This document shows, in pieces, positions 28,201 to 35,710 of a DNA stretch of 64,000 bases; within the stretch, counting starts at the first letter, position 1, and every line of letters begins with the position of its first letter. The position numbers were made by a program, and so were the translations under genes. Location of the stretch: contig NZ_BJYT01000001.1 in the NCBI RefSeq assembly GCF_007991655.1, positions 770,942 to 834,941 of the forward strand. The letters run 5' to 3'. The notes under the pieces were generated by a model. It saw only the letters and a program-made list of their open reading frames with translations. It ran no database searches and was not told the origin of the DNA. The DNA comes from Segetibacter aerophilus. GTDB taxonomy: Bacteria; Bacteroidota; Bacteroidia; Chitinophagales; Chitinophagaceae.

Positions 28201-28420
28201 GTCTGTAGGATATAGTTTTTCAAAAGGTCTGATTTCAAAAGTGGGAGTGAAGCAACTGCGCTTGTATGCAACTGCACAAAACCTGCTTACGCTTACTAAA
28301 TACACAGGTTATGATCCTGAAGTAAACTTCTTTGATGGTGATAATACAAAACAGGGAATTGACTATGGGGCGTATCCAAGTACCAAAGCTTTTCTTGCCG
28401 GAGTAAACATCACCTTTTAG
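25235..28420 (+). CDS. SusC/RagA-family TonB-dependent outer-membrane transporter (first copy)
   Basis: The 1061-residue protein has an export signal (about residues 25-42, ending SFAQ), a carboxypeptidase-regulatory-like domain (about 52-135, LFGKVVEEKSKAPLEGASVH), the LNEVVVVGYGTQRKSDVTG box, a plug domain (VPGVAVTQ, TIRVRGGNSI, YVIDGF, SIEVLKDASATAIYGSRGANG) and a 22-strand barrel ending in a terminal Phe (AFLAGVNITF). It imports large oligosaccharides, energised by TonB-ExbBD. The susD partner is 52 bp downstream. The substrate is inferred only from nearby enzymes. Confidence 0.96.
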   Translation: MQKNLLTSLSKAILTFEQRGQSILKIAIVTVFFVSSNQSFAQDNKSKTGDNNILLFGKVVEEKSKAPLEGASVHLKGTTHEVITDNQGGFKFVTGQKLPVTFIVSYIGYQTNEITFKENNNIFIELKDGTNALNEVVVVGYGTQRKSDVTGSVATVSKNLLSQPAASFDNLLQGSVPGVAVTQSSAQPGSTATIRVRGGNSISFGNDPLYVIDGFIVYNNNTYANTGASNGVGVNALSTINPSDIESIEVLKDASATAIYGSRGANGVVLITTRRGKKSGSEVNYSTYIGVQKVRKRLELLNASQWASLINDVNFSDGKPKTFSDSAIAALGVGSDWQDAAIKNATIQNHELSFSGGDDKSRFLVSGNYYNQGGTVVNTGFKRYSARINYERNISDKLKLATNVFGSQSVEDKLFGNAYNSSNFQSTAFANLLLLSPVAKIYNADGSYNTASPYSSTPTNLLQDIAKTTNKSYLNRILGNLSLEYKLIKELTLKVTAGADLFNARQNYYSPSFAGSPAGNSTGFSTQGYAAIGSANATTWINENLLTYDHSFNKKHFLNILGGYTIQHQKDNVAVAAAQKFPNDQTKFNNLNFASTPVLSTSDAHESAINSYLARVNYSLLHKYNLSLSARADGSSKLGANNRWGFFPSIGFSWNVAEENFLEKYSKTISNLKLRLSAGRTGNSEVPPYSSLAALTPTNYYFSSTLVTGISPTQIANPDLKWETTTQYNAGVDVGLIRNRINVSFDVYLKRTTDLLLNVPFPLYTGYASSLQNVGSVENKGVELSITSDNLKARNLNWKSTFVVAANRNKILSLGNGTDYYFPLAPTGFVSPVIVKVGLPVGTFWGYNTAGLLTANDLSKGTPVLNGVSQQEGDRRYVDYNGDGIVNSNDKHSLGTAQPKFTFGFNNSVTIKNFDLSVFFQGSYGNKVFNFLQQKLEIPTLSLNASSTLLDRWTPQNPTGKIPRATNAPVSQVADVYVEDASYLKLKNLSVGYSFSKGLISKVGVKQLRLYATAQNLLTLTKYTGYDPEVNFFDGDNTKQGIDYGAYPSTKAFLAGVNITF

Positions 28421-28472
28421 TCAGTTAATAGTCTAATTCTCCCCAACCTTTTTTGCATAAAATTTTAAGACA

Positions 28473-29930
28473 ATGAAAAAAACATTCATTTTTCTTGCTT
28501 CGGCACTCCTTTCACTGTCGTGCAACAAGCTTGTTGAAAGTCCTGAAGCAATTATTACAAATGCTCAATTTTATAAAACCCAATCTGATGCTGTTGCAGC
28601 GGTTGCTGCTGTATATAGCTCACTCAACACAGATGCTGCAGGTGATTTTATAATCTACGGCCGAAACCTTAACCTGCTAACATCAAATGGCGCTGACGAC
28701 CAGACTTTTAGCCCTTCCAATACCAACCCTGATGTAATTGCTTTGGGAACTGCTACCTATGTTGCAGCAAATGACAGGGTTAAAAAAGTATGGCAGCAAC
28801 ATTACTTCGGTATCAGCAGGGCAAATGTTGCAATTGACAATATTCCTGCTATTTCGTTCGATACAACTTTGCGCTCCAGACTTTTAAGAGAGGCTAAGTT
28901 TATAAGAGCGCTTCTATACTTTAATGTCGTTCGTTTTTGGGGCGATGCTCCGCTCATTCTTCATGATCCCGCAAGTATTAAGGTGGATGAATTGAAAGTG
29001 GCAAGGGCTCCAAAAGAAAAAGTATATGAGCAAATTATTGCTGACTTAACGGATGCAACCAACCTGCCTGCTACTTATGGTATCGCAGATAAGGGCAGGG
29101 CTACCAGTGGAGCGGCTCATGCGTTGCTGGCTAAAGTATATGTAACAAGACGTGATTGGCAAAATGCTTTAAAGGAAATTAATGCAGTAACTAACGGCGG
29201 TTACGGTTACGATCTTTATCCAAACTATATTGATGCTTTTCAAAAGGCAACTAAAAATGGGATAGAGCATATTTTTTCTGTTCAGTTCGAGACAAACCTG
29301 GGTGCAAAAAACAGCCAGCAATTTCTTAGTAACAACAGTTTTTCTTCGTTCAATGCAACTGTCAACCCCGGTGACAGACCGATCGACAGCACGCTTTACA
29401 ATCTATTTTCTGCTGAAGACACCCGCCGTGATGTTACCTTTTATACCCGCCTTTTCAACGCCGCAACCGGTCAGTATGTAAACTTTCCTTTTGCACGTTT
29501 TGCCAAATTCATCGACTTTTCTTTGAATCCTTTAACCAACCAGGCACAAAGCGGAATTAATTATCCCGTCATTCGTTTTGCCGACATTCTATTACTAAAA
29601 GCTGAGGTGTTGAATGAACTAAATAATGGCCCTACAACTGAGGCGTATGCGGCAATCAATAGAGTTCGAAACAGGGCTAAAATTGGTAACCTGGTTTTAG
29701 GTCTGGGTCAAAGTGAATTCAGGGAAGCTGTTTTCCTGGAGCGTCGCAAAGAGTTTGTGCAGGAAGGCCAGCGGTGGTTTGACCTTTCTAGAAGAGGCGG
29801 AACTTATTTATATGATGCATTGAAAAAGTACCCCGCTAAAATAGGAGCTGCTGTGAAAGACACGCTTTATCCTATACCTCAGTCTGAGATCGAAATCAAT
29901 CCTTTGCTTACTCAAAATGCTGGCTGGTAA
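28473..29930 (+). CDS. SusD/RagB-family surface glycan-binding lipoprotein (first copy)
   Basis: The 485-residue lipoprotein has a signal ending LLSLSC (Cys17) and the SusD layout: an N-terminal TPR-like helical part with FIRALLYFNVVRFWGDAPL, and a C-terminal RagB/SusD domain (YPVIRFADILLLKAEVLNE, and REAVFLERRKEFVQEGQRWFDLSRRG), ending in INPLLTQNAGW. It forms the lid on its SusC partner and captures the sugar at the cell surface. The gene is directly downstream of susC and surely co-transcribed. Confidence 0.95.
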   Translation: MKKTFIFLASALLSLSCNKLVESPEAIITNAQFYKTQSDAVAAVAAVYSSLNTDAAGDFIIYGRNLNLLTSNGADDQTFSPSNTNPDVIALGTATYVAANDRVKKVWQQHYFGISRANVAIDNIPAISFDTTLRSRLLREAKFIRALLYFNVVRFWGDAPLILHDPASIKVDELKVARAPKEKVYEQIIADLTDATNLPATYGIADKGRATSGAAHALLAKVYVTRRDWQNALKEINAVTNGGYGYDLYPNYIDAFQKATKNGIEHIFSVQFETNLGAKNSQQFLSNNSFSSFNATVNPGDRPIDSTLYNLFSAEDTRRDVTFYTRLFNAATGQYVNFPFARFAKFIDFSLNPLTNQAQSGINYPVIRFADILLLKAEVLNELNNGPTTEAYAAINRVRNRAKIGNLVLGLGQSEFREAVFLERRKEFVQEGQRWFDLSRRGGTYLYDALKKYPAKIGAAVKDTLYPIPQSEIEINPLLTQNAGW

Positions 29931-29970
29931 AAGGGGATTTTTTTTGAGCCCAACAATATTATTTCAATGA

Positions 29971-30231
29971 AACATCGTTGCGTCGCACACTTGTACTGCA
30001 CCGTCATCGCGAGAAGGAATAAACTGACCCATTGCTTATGCGAGAGAAGCTACAGCATATGAACCGTCGTCATTGCGAGGAGGAACGACTAAGCAATCTG
30101 CTCTACAAATTGGAGCACATGAAACATGAGAAATCAGATTGCTTCGTTCCTCGCAATGACGGGGAATTGTATAAGATGTTTCAAATGTTGAGCGACGAGA
30201 AACTGTACAAGTGACTGACACAACGATGTCG
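29971..30231. mobile_element. Nested inverted-repeat element (MITE/REP-like), about 260 bp
   Basis: The outer ends form imperfect terminal inverted repeats: ACATCGTTGcGTC...CACTTGTAC at the left (29972-29996) matches, as reverse complement, the right end at about 30204-30230, about 21 of 25 positions. Inside, an arm CGTCATTGCGAGG...AAGCAATCTG (30067-30100) pairs with CAGATTGCTTCGTTCCTCG... (30135-30161) apart from two 3-base gaps, a strong second hairpin. A diverged copy of the GTCATCGCGAGAAGGAA part sits at about 30001. Short ORFs on both strands here are by-products of the palindrome. The GTCATTGCGAGG core looks like the interspersed extragenic palindromes found in many bacterial genomes. 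No transposase is present, so it would need a helper. Confidence 0.75.
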
Positions 30232-30271
30232 ATAAAAGATCAACTGATTGTAAACAAAAAAATAAAAAGCT

Positions 30272-30439
30272 ATGACAATATCAGATGTAACACTAATCAC
30301 AAAAAAAATTCTCATTGGGCTCTTTCTCATCATTGTGCCCATGCTGATTTTGTTCGGGGGAATAAAACTGAGCTATAAACTGCTCACACCAAAACAACCC
30401 GCAACTACGAGCGCAGAAACAAATTTTAAAAACAAATAA
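30272..30439 (+). CDS. Small single-span membrane protein (55 residues)
   Basis: This ORF was too short for ordinary ORF calling. It reads MTISDVTLITKKILIG, then a hydrophobic stretch LFLIIVPMLILFGGI (about residues 16-31), then a polar tail ending in NFKNK. One transmembrane helix with a short N-terminal polar segment is predicted. It is the first of three closely spaced genes on the same strand (12 bp to the next). I know no family. Coding is supported by the tight spacing and by the next ORF having the same design. Confidence 0.6.
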   Translation: MTISDVTLITKKILIGLFLIIVPMLILFGGIKLSYKLLTPKQPATTSAETNFKNK

Positions 30440-30451
30440 ATACCCGAAATC

Positions 30452-30625
30452 ATGAAAATGGAAGCTCATGTAAAACAACGGATTTTTAAAAACGCACTGC
30501 TTAGTCTTTTTATCTATGCATTGCCCATACTGCTGATGTTTCTTAGTTTTTATATCACCGGAAAACGACCGTGGCTTGAGAAGAAACAGAAAACTGCCTC
30601 ATTTTCATTTAAACCAAATAATTAA
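30452..30625 (+). CDS. Small single-span membrane protein (57 residues), second of pair
   Basis: MKMEAHVKQRIFKN precedes a hydrophobic helix ALLSLFIYALPILLMFLSFYI (about residues 15-35) and a basic tail (TGKRPWLEKKQKTASF). It starts 12 bp after the previous ORF ends and stops 18 bp before the desaturase gene. Both small ORFs share a layout of polar N-terminus, helix with a central Pro-x-L-x-x-F pattern, and Lys-rich tail, hinting at duplication or interacting subunits. Unknown function; co-transcription with the desaturase is likely. Confidence 0.6.
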   Translation: MKMEAHVKQRIFKNALLSLFIYALPILLMFLSFYITGKRPWLEKKQKTASFSFKPNN

Positions 30626-30643
30626 TAAAAATACATATTCATC

Positions 30644-31621
30644 ATGGTTAAGATTATTGAAGATATTTTTAAAAACCTCAACGGTTGGGGCTTTGTAGCG
30701 ATCACACTAATTGTAGGTGTCGTTGAATTTTTATTCGGACTATACAAACACAAATGGAACCGCAATGAAATGCTGACCGACATCGCGTGCTTTACCTTAC
30801 CTAAGCTGGTAGTAAAACCTGCAGTGGCTTGGGTTACACTACAGGTACTGCCTTTTGTATTGCCAGGTACAAAGGATACTTTAAGCTGGATACCTTTTCT
30901 ATGGGGTGCTTTAATCATTGCGATCTACGACGATCTCACACAATATTGGTATCATCGCTTGCATCATGAAGTGCCTTGGTTGTGGCGTTTTCATCGTACG
31001 CATCATTCAGCAAACTATATGGGCATGGCAATGGCGGGAAGACAAAATATTATCTATACCATTTTCTTTTCGCAAACTTATTTAACCGCTGTTTTGGTGT
31101 ATGTAGGTCTTGGTTATCCGGCTCTGTTTGTAAAAGGAATTAAGACTTTAATAACCTTGTCTGCACACTCAGCTATTCCGTGGGATAAGCCTTTTTACAA
31201 GTACAAATTTTTGCATCCAATTGCGTGGGTTTTAGAGCGCACGATCTCCACACCCGCCACACACCACGCACACCATGCTAACACAACTGATGACGGGGTT
31301 GGGTACTACAAAGGCAACTTTGGTAACATGTTTTTTCTGTGGGACATCATTTTTAAAACGGCATATATTACCAGGCAGTATCCAAAAGAGTATGGCATCT
31401 CACACTACGAAGGCGACCAATGGTACGCCCAGATCTTCTGGCCAATCTTAAAAAGCAAAGTGCCGGGAAGTGAACTATCTGCAGGCGGTCCGGTGGTAAG
31501 GCAAGATGTGTTTCCTGCACCATCTTTTGAAAATGAAACGTATGAGGAAGCTGAAGTAAGTAAAGAAAATATTGGTTATGAAAGTGCACCAGTATTAGCA
31601 TTTGAAGCTGTAAAGAACTAA
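30644..31621 (+). CDS. Sterol desaturase / fatty acid hydroxylase family protein
   Basis: A 325-residue integral membrane enzyme. The His clusters of the di-iron site are visible: WYHRLHHEVPWLWRFHRTHH (HxxHH and HxxHH), and THHAHH further on. Hydrophobic segments occur near 15-35, 75-95 and 130-150. Family members hydroxylate or desaturate lipids (sphingolipids, carotenoids, fatty acids) with O2 and an electron donor. The C-terminal 60 residues are acidic. It follows two micro-proteins and precedes a convergent terminator. The actual lipid substrate is unknown; Bacteroidota sphingolipid or ornithine lipid hydroxylation is a reasonable guess. Confidence 0.9.
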   Translation: MVKIIEDIFKNLNGWGFVAITLIVGVVEFLFGLYKHKWNRNEMLTDIACFTLPKLVVKPAVAWVTLQVLPFVLPGTKDTLSWIPFLWGALIIAIYDDLTQYWYHRLHHEVPWLWRFHRTHHSANYMGMAMAGRQNIIYTIFFSQTYLTAVLVYVGLGYPALFVKGIKTLITLSAHSAIPWDKPFYKYKFLHPIAWVLERTISTPATHHAHHANTTDDGVGYYKGNFGNMFFLWDIIFKTAYITRQYPKEYGISHYEGDQWYAQIFWPILKSKVPGSELSAGGPVVRQDVFPAPSFENETYEEAEVSKENIGYESAPVLAFEAVKN

Positions 31622-31640
31622 CTAGTTAGGGGTTAGGAGA

Positions 31641-31700
31641 CAAATACATCGTTGTATTAATTACTTGTTTTGATAAGTATTTAATACAACGATTTGTTTT
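31641..31700. terminator. Bidirectional hairpin between convergent genes
   Basis: ATACATCGTTGTATTAA and TTAATACAACGATTTGT pair over about 17 bp, extended by TACTT/AAGTA, with T runs on the outer sides (TTTGTTTT on +). It lies between two converging genes. The inner ACATCGTTG word also starts the MITE terminal repeat at 29972. Confidence 0.75.
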
Positions 31701-31712
31701 AACGACGTGTTG

Positions 31713-33101
31713 CTAATGCTTTTTAATTCCTAAGGACTGTTTCTTTAAATGTGGACTTTCGAAACCTAATTTCTGCAGCCCCTGCTGTATTTCGGGACAG
31801 CTCATAAATAAGTTCCAAAGCAAACCGGTGCGGTAATTTTCCATCATTACTACAGCCGGCCCCTGGTCTATAGCCAGGTACCTTTTCGGGAACCAATTTT
31901 CCGTTTCACTAAAAGCATCGTAGAAGCCGTATTGTCCATACACTTTACTACCTAATTGTTGGTACCAGTGTTTCATCGCCTGCATGCTATAATCCGCTGT
32001 ATAAGGCATCGATGATAAAGCGGCCGTAGGCGAAATAACGCCGAGATCATTATCGATACCCGGCGCATGGCCAGCATAACCTTTTACAGAATAACTTGCA
32101 GTAAGGCCCCAACTATCAGCACCGTACCCCTTGTACTTTTTGGGATTTTCGACACACCATGCCCTATTGATTAAAGTATGGTTTCTATTGTGTTCCCAGT
32201 AGTCTGCATACCGATCTTTTAGTCCTCTTGGGTCAAGACCAAGATAAGAATAATGGGACCAGAACAAAGGACCCCCATATTCTTTTGCGCCCTGGTGAGC
32301 AAGGGTTAGGGTGTAATTATATTTTGTAGTTATTGCATTAATTTTTCCGCTTTGTGCCCAGCCTTCATGATATACTCCAGCCGCTACTCCATGCGTAGGC
32401 GAGGAAGCTGCAAGCACATACATGATCAAGCATTCATTGTAACCTTTTACGGCAAAGTTCATGTCCCAACTATAGTTGGGCGACCAATGCCAGTAGAGAA
32501 CATTTTGTCCTCTCGTATACCAGTTAAAATCTACCTCTTTCCACAGTTGATCTATCCTCGCGCTTAAAGCTTTTTCGGCAGCATTTCCGTTTTTGAAATA
32601 TTGCCTTACTTCCAGTAAACCTTGCAGCATAAAAGAAGACTCAACGAGATCACCGCCATCATCTTTTTTACTGAAGGGTTTAACCTTGCCTGTTTCACCA
32701 TAGAGCCAATGCGGCCACGCCCCATGAAACCTGTCTGCCTTTTCTAAAAAGTTAACTATCCGTTGAAGTCTTTCTAAGCCTTGTCGGCGTGTAATAAATC
32801 CCCGCTCAATCCCCACCAATATTGCCATCACGCCAAATCCACCACCACCGGTTGTTACCACACTTTGATCATTTTCGGGGTAATTTCCATCTACATGGAT
32901 ACGCTCCCTTGCAAGACTGCTAACAGGCTCTGCACCCTCCCAGAAATATTGAAAAGTACTTCTCTGAACATCGGTATATATCTTTTCGTATTCCGCCGGG
33001 ATCTTATTGACACGGGTATTTATCTTCTTTATTTCCTGGCTCAACAGTGCGTTTCCGCAAAGCATTAGTGCTACGAGAATATATATTTTGTTCAACCTCA
33101 T
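31713..33101 (-). CDS. GH144-like endo-beta-1,2-glucanase (glycoamylase-like domain)
   Basis: A 462-residue protein with a signal peptide (ALLSQ) and a glycoamylase-like (alpha/alpha)6 barrel. Diagnostic segments include DVQRSTFQYFWEGAEP, SVVTTGGGGFGVMAILVGIE, FHGAWPHWLYG, WHWSPNYSWDMNF and SYLGLDPRGLKDRYADYWEHN. From family knowledge, Chitinophaga endo-beta-1,2-glucanases (GH144) have this domain and about this length. The enzyme would cut beta-1,2-glucan to sophoro-oligosaccharides, which SusCD could import. It lies next to a LamG lipoprotein and a susCD pair on the same strand. Assignment to GH144 rather than a sister group is inference. Confidence 0.72.
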   Translation of the reverse strand: MRLNKIYILVALMLCGNALLSQEIKKINTRVNKIPAEYEKIYTDVQRSTFQYFWEGAEPVSSLARERIHVDGNYPENDQSVVTTGGGGFGVMAILVGIERGFITRRQGLERLQRIVNFLEKADRFHGAWPHWLYGETGKVKPFSKKDDGGDLVESSFMLQGLLEVRQYFKNGNAAEKALSARIDQLWKEVDFNWYTRGQNVLYWHWSPNYSWDMNFAVKGYNECLIMYVLAASSPTHGVAAGVYHEGWAQSGKINAITTKYNYTLTLAHQGAKEYGGPLFWSHYSYLGLDPRGLKDRYADYWEHNRNHTLINRAWCVENPKKYKGYGADSWGLTASYSVKGYAGHAPGIDNDLGVISPTAALSSMPYTADYSMQAMKHWYQQLGSKVYGQYGFYDAFSETENWFPKRYLAIDQGPAVVMMENYRTGLLWNLFMSCPEIQQGLQKLGFESPHLKKQSLGIKKH

Positions 33102-33210
33102 TCTTTGGATATGAAAAACAAAAATTAGCGAATTACAAAAAGCAGGTCGATTTTTATTGAAAGCGCTGTGTCAACAAATGCAACAGCCAAGCCCATCACC
33201 GGATATAAGT

Positions 33211-34125
33211 CTAGCGGCCCTGCCGTTCCAAAATATTCAGCGCGCTAATCTCTAATTCTGACAAAGCTTTATTGTAGATTCTAAATTCATCCAGCTTTCC
33301 TGTGTAGGGCAACATCCAGGGTTCGGGAGCATTAAAGGGTGCGCCTAATTGATTTTGATAAGCACCTATCACAAACTTTGTAGCGCTTTTAAAATTAAGT
33401 GCTCCCAAAGGTGTTCCGGCAGGGTCTGCTTTTCGGTCCTCTGTTCCGGGTGGCAAATCACGCTTTTGGCCATTTACAAAAAATCTCACTTTAGATGTTG
33501 CTGCGTCGTAGGTCCACACTACATGTCTCCATGCACCGTACATATCATCAGGCCGGTAGTCGACGGCGCCAAAGCCGTTCGGCTCTGCCCAATGTTCTGT
33601 GAAAGGCGCCGTATTTTTTTCAAAATGAAGTTTCATAAACATCCTGTTTGAGCTGGTATTGTTGCCTTCTATCATTACAAAGAAGTTGCCCCAAAATGAT
33701 CCATCCTGCTTAGCGAGGTTAAAAACACCCTGCGCGCCGCCATCATGCTTATTTGTGTTAATCCAAAAACTGGCAGTAAAGCTTGTTAGTGTAGCAATGG
33801 GACCGGGGTTAGCATACACAATAAAGCCGTTTGTCGAACCTTGGTAGGCCTGGCCTTTACGGCCTGCAACAAAGCTGGTTGTACCAGAAGCTGTGCCACC
33901 GGTCACTGCACCTTTCGTATCGTTTACGTTTCCTTCAAAAGCAAAATGAGCCACAAGGTTTGAGGGAGAAATATCGTTGGAGTTTACAAAACCACCGGCT
34001 ACAGGGGGAGGATCGCCAGCCTTAAATGTATTATCCAATTCTGCTTTGGTGCAAGCAGTAACCAGCACTGAAGTCACTATAAAAATGAGCAGGGACGCTG
34101 TGAGTGTTTTATAATTTGTGTTCAT
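33211..34125 (-). CDS. LamG-like (concanavalin A-like) surface lipoprotein
   Basis: The 304-residue lipoprotein (signal ending LVTAC, Cys25) has a Pro/Gly-rich linker and then a laminin-G-like jelly roll: LVAHFAFEGNVNDTKGAVTGG, FTASFWINTNK, WRHVVWTYDAATSKVRFFVNGQK and KLDEFRIYNKALSELEI. Such domains bind glycans or hold calcium. Its place between a GH144-like enzyme and susD suggests it is a surface glycan-binding protein (SusE/F-like role) for the same sugar. It is 24 bp from the susD stop, so it is in the same transcript. Confidence 0.85.
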   Translation of the reverse strand: MNTNYKTLTASLLIFIVTSVLVTACTKAELDNTFKAGDPPPVAGGFVNSNDISPSNLVAHFAFEGNVNDTKGAVTGGTASGTTSFVAGRKGQAYQGSTNGFIVYANPGPIATLTSFTASFWINTNKHDGGAQGVFNLAKQDGSFWGNFFVMIEGNNTSSNRMFMKLHFEKNTAPFTEHWAEPNGFGAVDYRPDDMYGAWRHVVWTYDAATSKVRFFVNGQKRDLPPGTEDRKADPAGTPLGALNFKSATKFVIGAYQNQLGAPFNAPEPWMLPYTGKLDEFRIYNKALSELEISALNILERQGR

Positions 34126-34149
34126 ATAGAAGAATTCAATCGTTAATGA

Positions 34150-35688
34150 TTAATACCCTGGATTTTGTTTTAGTCTACCTGCACTTAAATCGATTTGTGC
34201 TTGCGGTATCGGAAAGACTTCGTGCTTGCCATCAACAAACGCTTTGCCGTGCGCACGTAATACAGCGCCTGCTCTTCCCTGGCGAACTAGGTCCAAAAAC
34301 CTGTCTTGTTCCATGCCCAGTTCGGTTCTCCGTTCTTTCCAGATGTTTGCTTGTGTTCCAACAGAAGGAGGCAGGTTAGATCGGCTGCGAACGAGATTTA
34401 ATTTTGCAGTTGCTTCTCCCGCATTGTTGGTCATTGCCGCAGCTTCAGCGTAGATCAGCAGCAATTCCGCGTAGCGCATTAACCTTATATTTTTTGGCTT
34501 GGTGTCTTTGTTATTACTTACCTGGGCTGACTCTGCTATGTTACTATGATATGCCTTGTAGTTGTATCTCTCATTTTCTACACTGTCTTTCGATGGTAGA
34601 CGGAAGCCATCCCAAAGTACTGTGCCAGTGCTGTTACCTGCAACTGTGGGATTGATAAAAATGATGGTAGCGTTTCTCCTGGTATCACCTGTTTCGTAGG
34701 CATTAGCCAGATCGATTGTAGGGGTGTTAAATCCGAAACCAAGGTCGTTCCAACCTCCACGTCCGCGCGGTCCTTGGCCATTGCTAAAGAGTGGGCTAAC
34801 TGCATTCTCCCCTAAGTTTACACCAGTCTGCACCTCAAATATTGATTCACTGTTGTTGTTTCCACCAACACCATTTACAGGCTTTTCTCTAAAGATTGCA
34901 TTGTAGTCCGGAACCAAAGAGTACCTGCCTGAAGTGATAACGGCCTGCGATAGTTCGAAGGCTTTTTGCCAGTTTTTCTGGTAGAGGTAAACTTTAGCCA
35001 GGTAGCTTTGTGCCGCTCCCTTAGTTGCTCGCCCTACCTGGCTAGCCGCATCTCCTTTTAAAGGAAGATTATCAGCAGCAAATTGAAGATCTTCAATAAT
35101 CAAGGCGTAAATCTCCGCAGCAGTAGCTCTTGTTTGCAATGCATCACTGCTACCTTCACTAGCAAGCGGTGCTGTGGTTATTTTAGGAACTCCACCAAAG
35201 AACCTTACAAGATTGAAATAGTAGAGGCCCCTTAAAAACCTTGCTTCGCCTATCAGCCTGTTCTTTACAGACTGTTCGAGTGAACCTTTATTTAAAACGT
35301 CTATTGCTTTGTTCGCACTTATGATAGCAGAAAAGTGACCGCTCCAGATGTTATTAAAAATAAAGTTGTTGCTGGTATGCGTGAAATTATCAATCTCACC
35401 TGCTGCACCAAAGTCGCCTGGAGTGCTGCCTTTATCGGCGTCATCACTTGCAATATCGTTTGCCAGAACCCAAAGAAAGCCGACAGTAGTTTTATCAAAA
35501 CCGCCGTAGTATAATGTACTATAAACACCGCCGACCAACTTATTGGCAGCATCAGGATCGGTAAGAGCAAGTACTTCTGTTGTTTGCCCTTGCGGGTCTA
35601 CCTCTAAAAAATTTTTACTACAACCTGCTAAAAGACCAGCTATCGGTATGGCTGTTATGGCAAGTGTTTTTATGATGTTGTTCTTCAT
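34150..35688 (-). CDS. SusD/RagB-family lipoprotein (second copy)
   Basis: The 512-residue lipoprotein has Cys22 (GLLAGCSKNF) and the SusD fold: LIGEARFLRGLYYFNLVRFFGGVP in the N-terminal half and a C-terminal RagB-type domain with NIRLMRYAELLLIYAEAAA and WKERRTELGMEQDRFLDLVRQGR. It pairs with the second SusC, 22 bp upstream in reading order. Sequence differs clearly from the first SusD, so the two systems probably take different substrates or oligomer sizes. Confidence 0.94.
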   Translation of the reverse strand: MKNNIIKTLAITAIPIAGLLAGCSKNFLEVDPQGQTTEVLALTDPDAANKLVGGVYSTLYYGGFDKTTVGFLWVLANDIASDDADKGSTPGDFGAAGEIDNFTHTSNNFIFNNIWSGHFSAIISANKAIDVLNKGSLEQSVKNRLIGEARFLRGLYYFNLVRFFGGVPKITTAPLASEGSSDALQTRATAAEIYALIIEDLQFAADNLPLKGDAASQVGRATKGAAQSYLAKVYLYQKNWQKAFELSQAVITSGRYSLVPDYNAIFREKPVNGVGGNNNSESIFEVQTGVNLGENAVSPLFSNGQGPRGRGGWNDLGFGFNTPTIDLANAYETGDTRRNATIIFINPTVAGNSTGTVLWDGFRLPSKDSVENERYNYKAYHSNIAESAQVSNNKDTKPKNIRLMRYAELLLIYAEAAAMTNNAGEATAKLNLVRSRSNLPPSVGTQANIWKERRTELGMEQDRFLDLVRQGRAGAVLRAHGKAFVDGKHEVFPIPQAQIDLSAGRLKQNPGY

Positions 35689-35710
35689 ATAGTCTGTTGA
35701 TTATAGTTTA

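Noticed and set aside
30032..30221. Two overlapping 60-codon ORFs on both strands
   Set aside because: They are created by the palindromic arms of the MITE-like element and carry no protein features.
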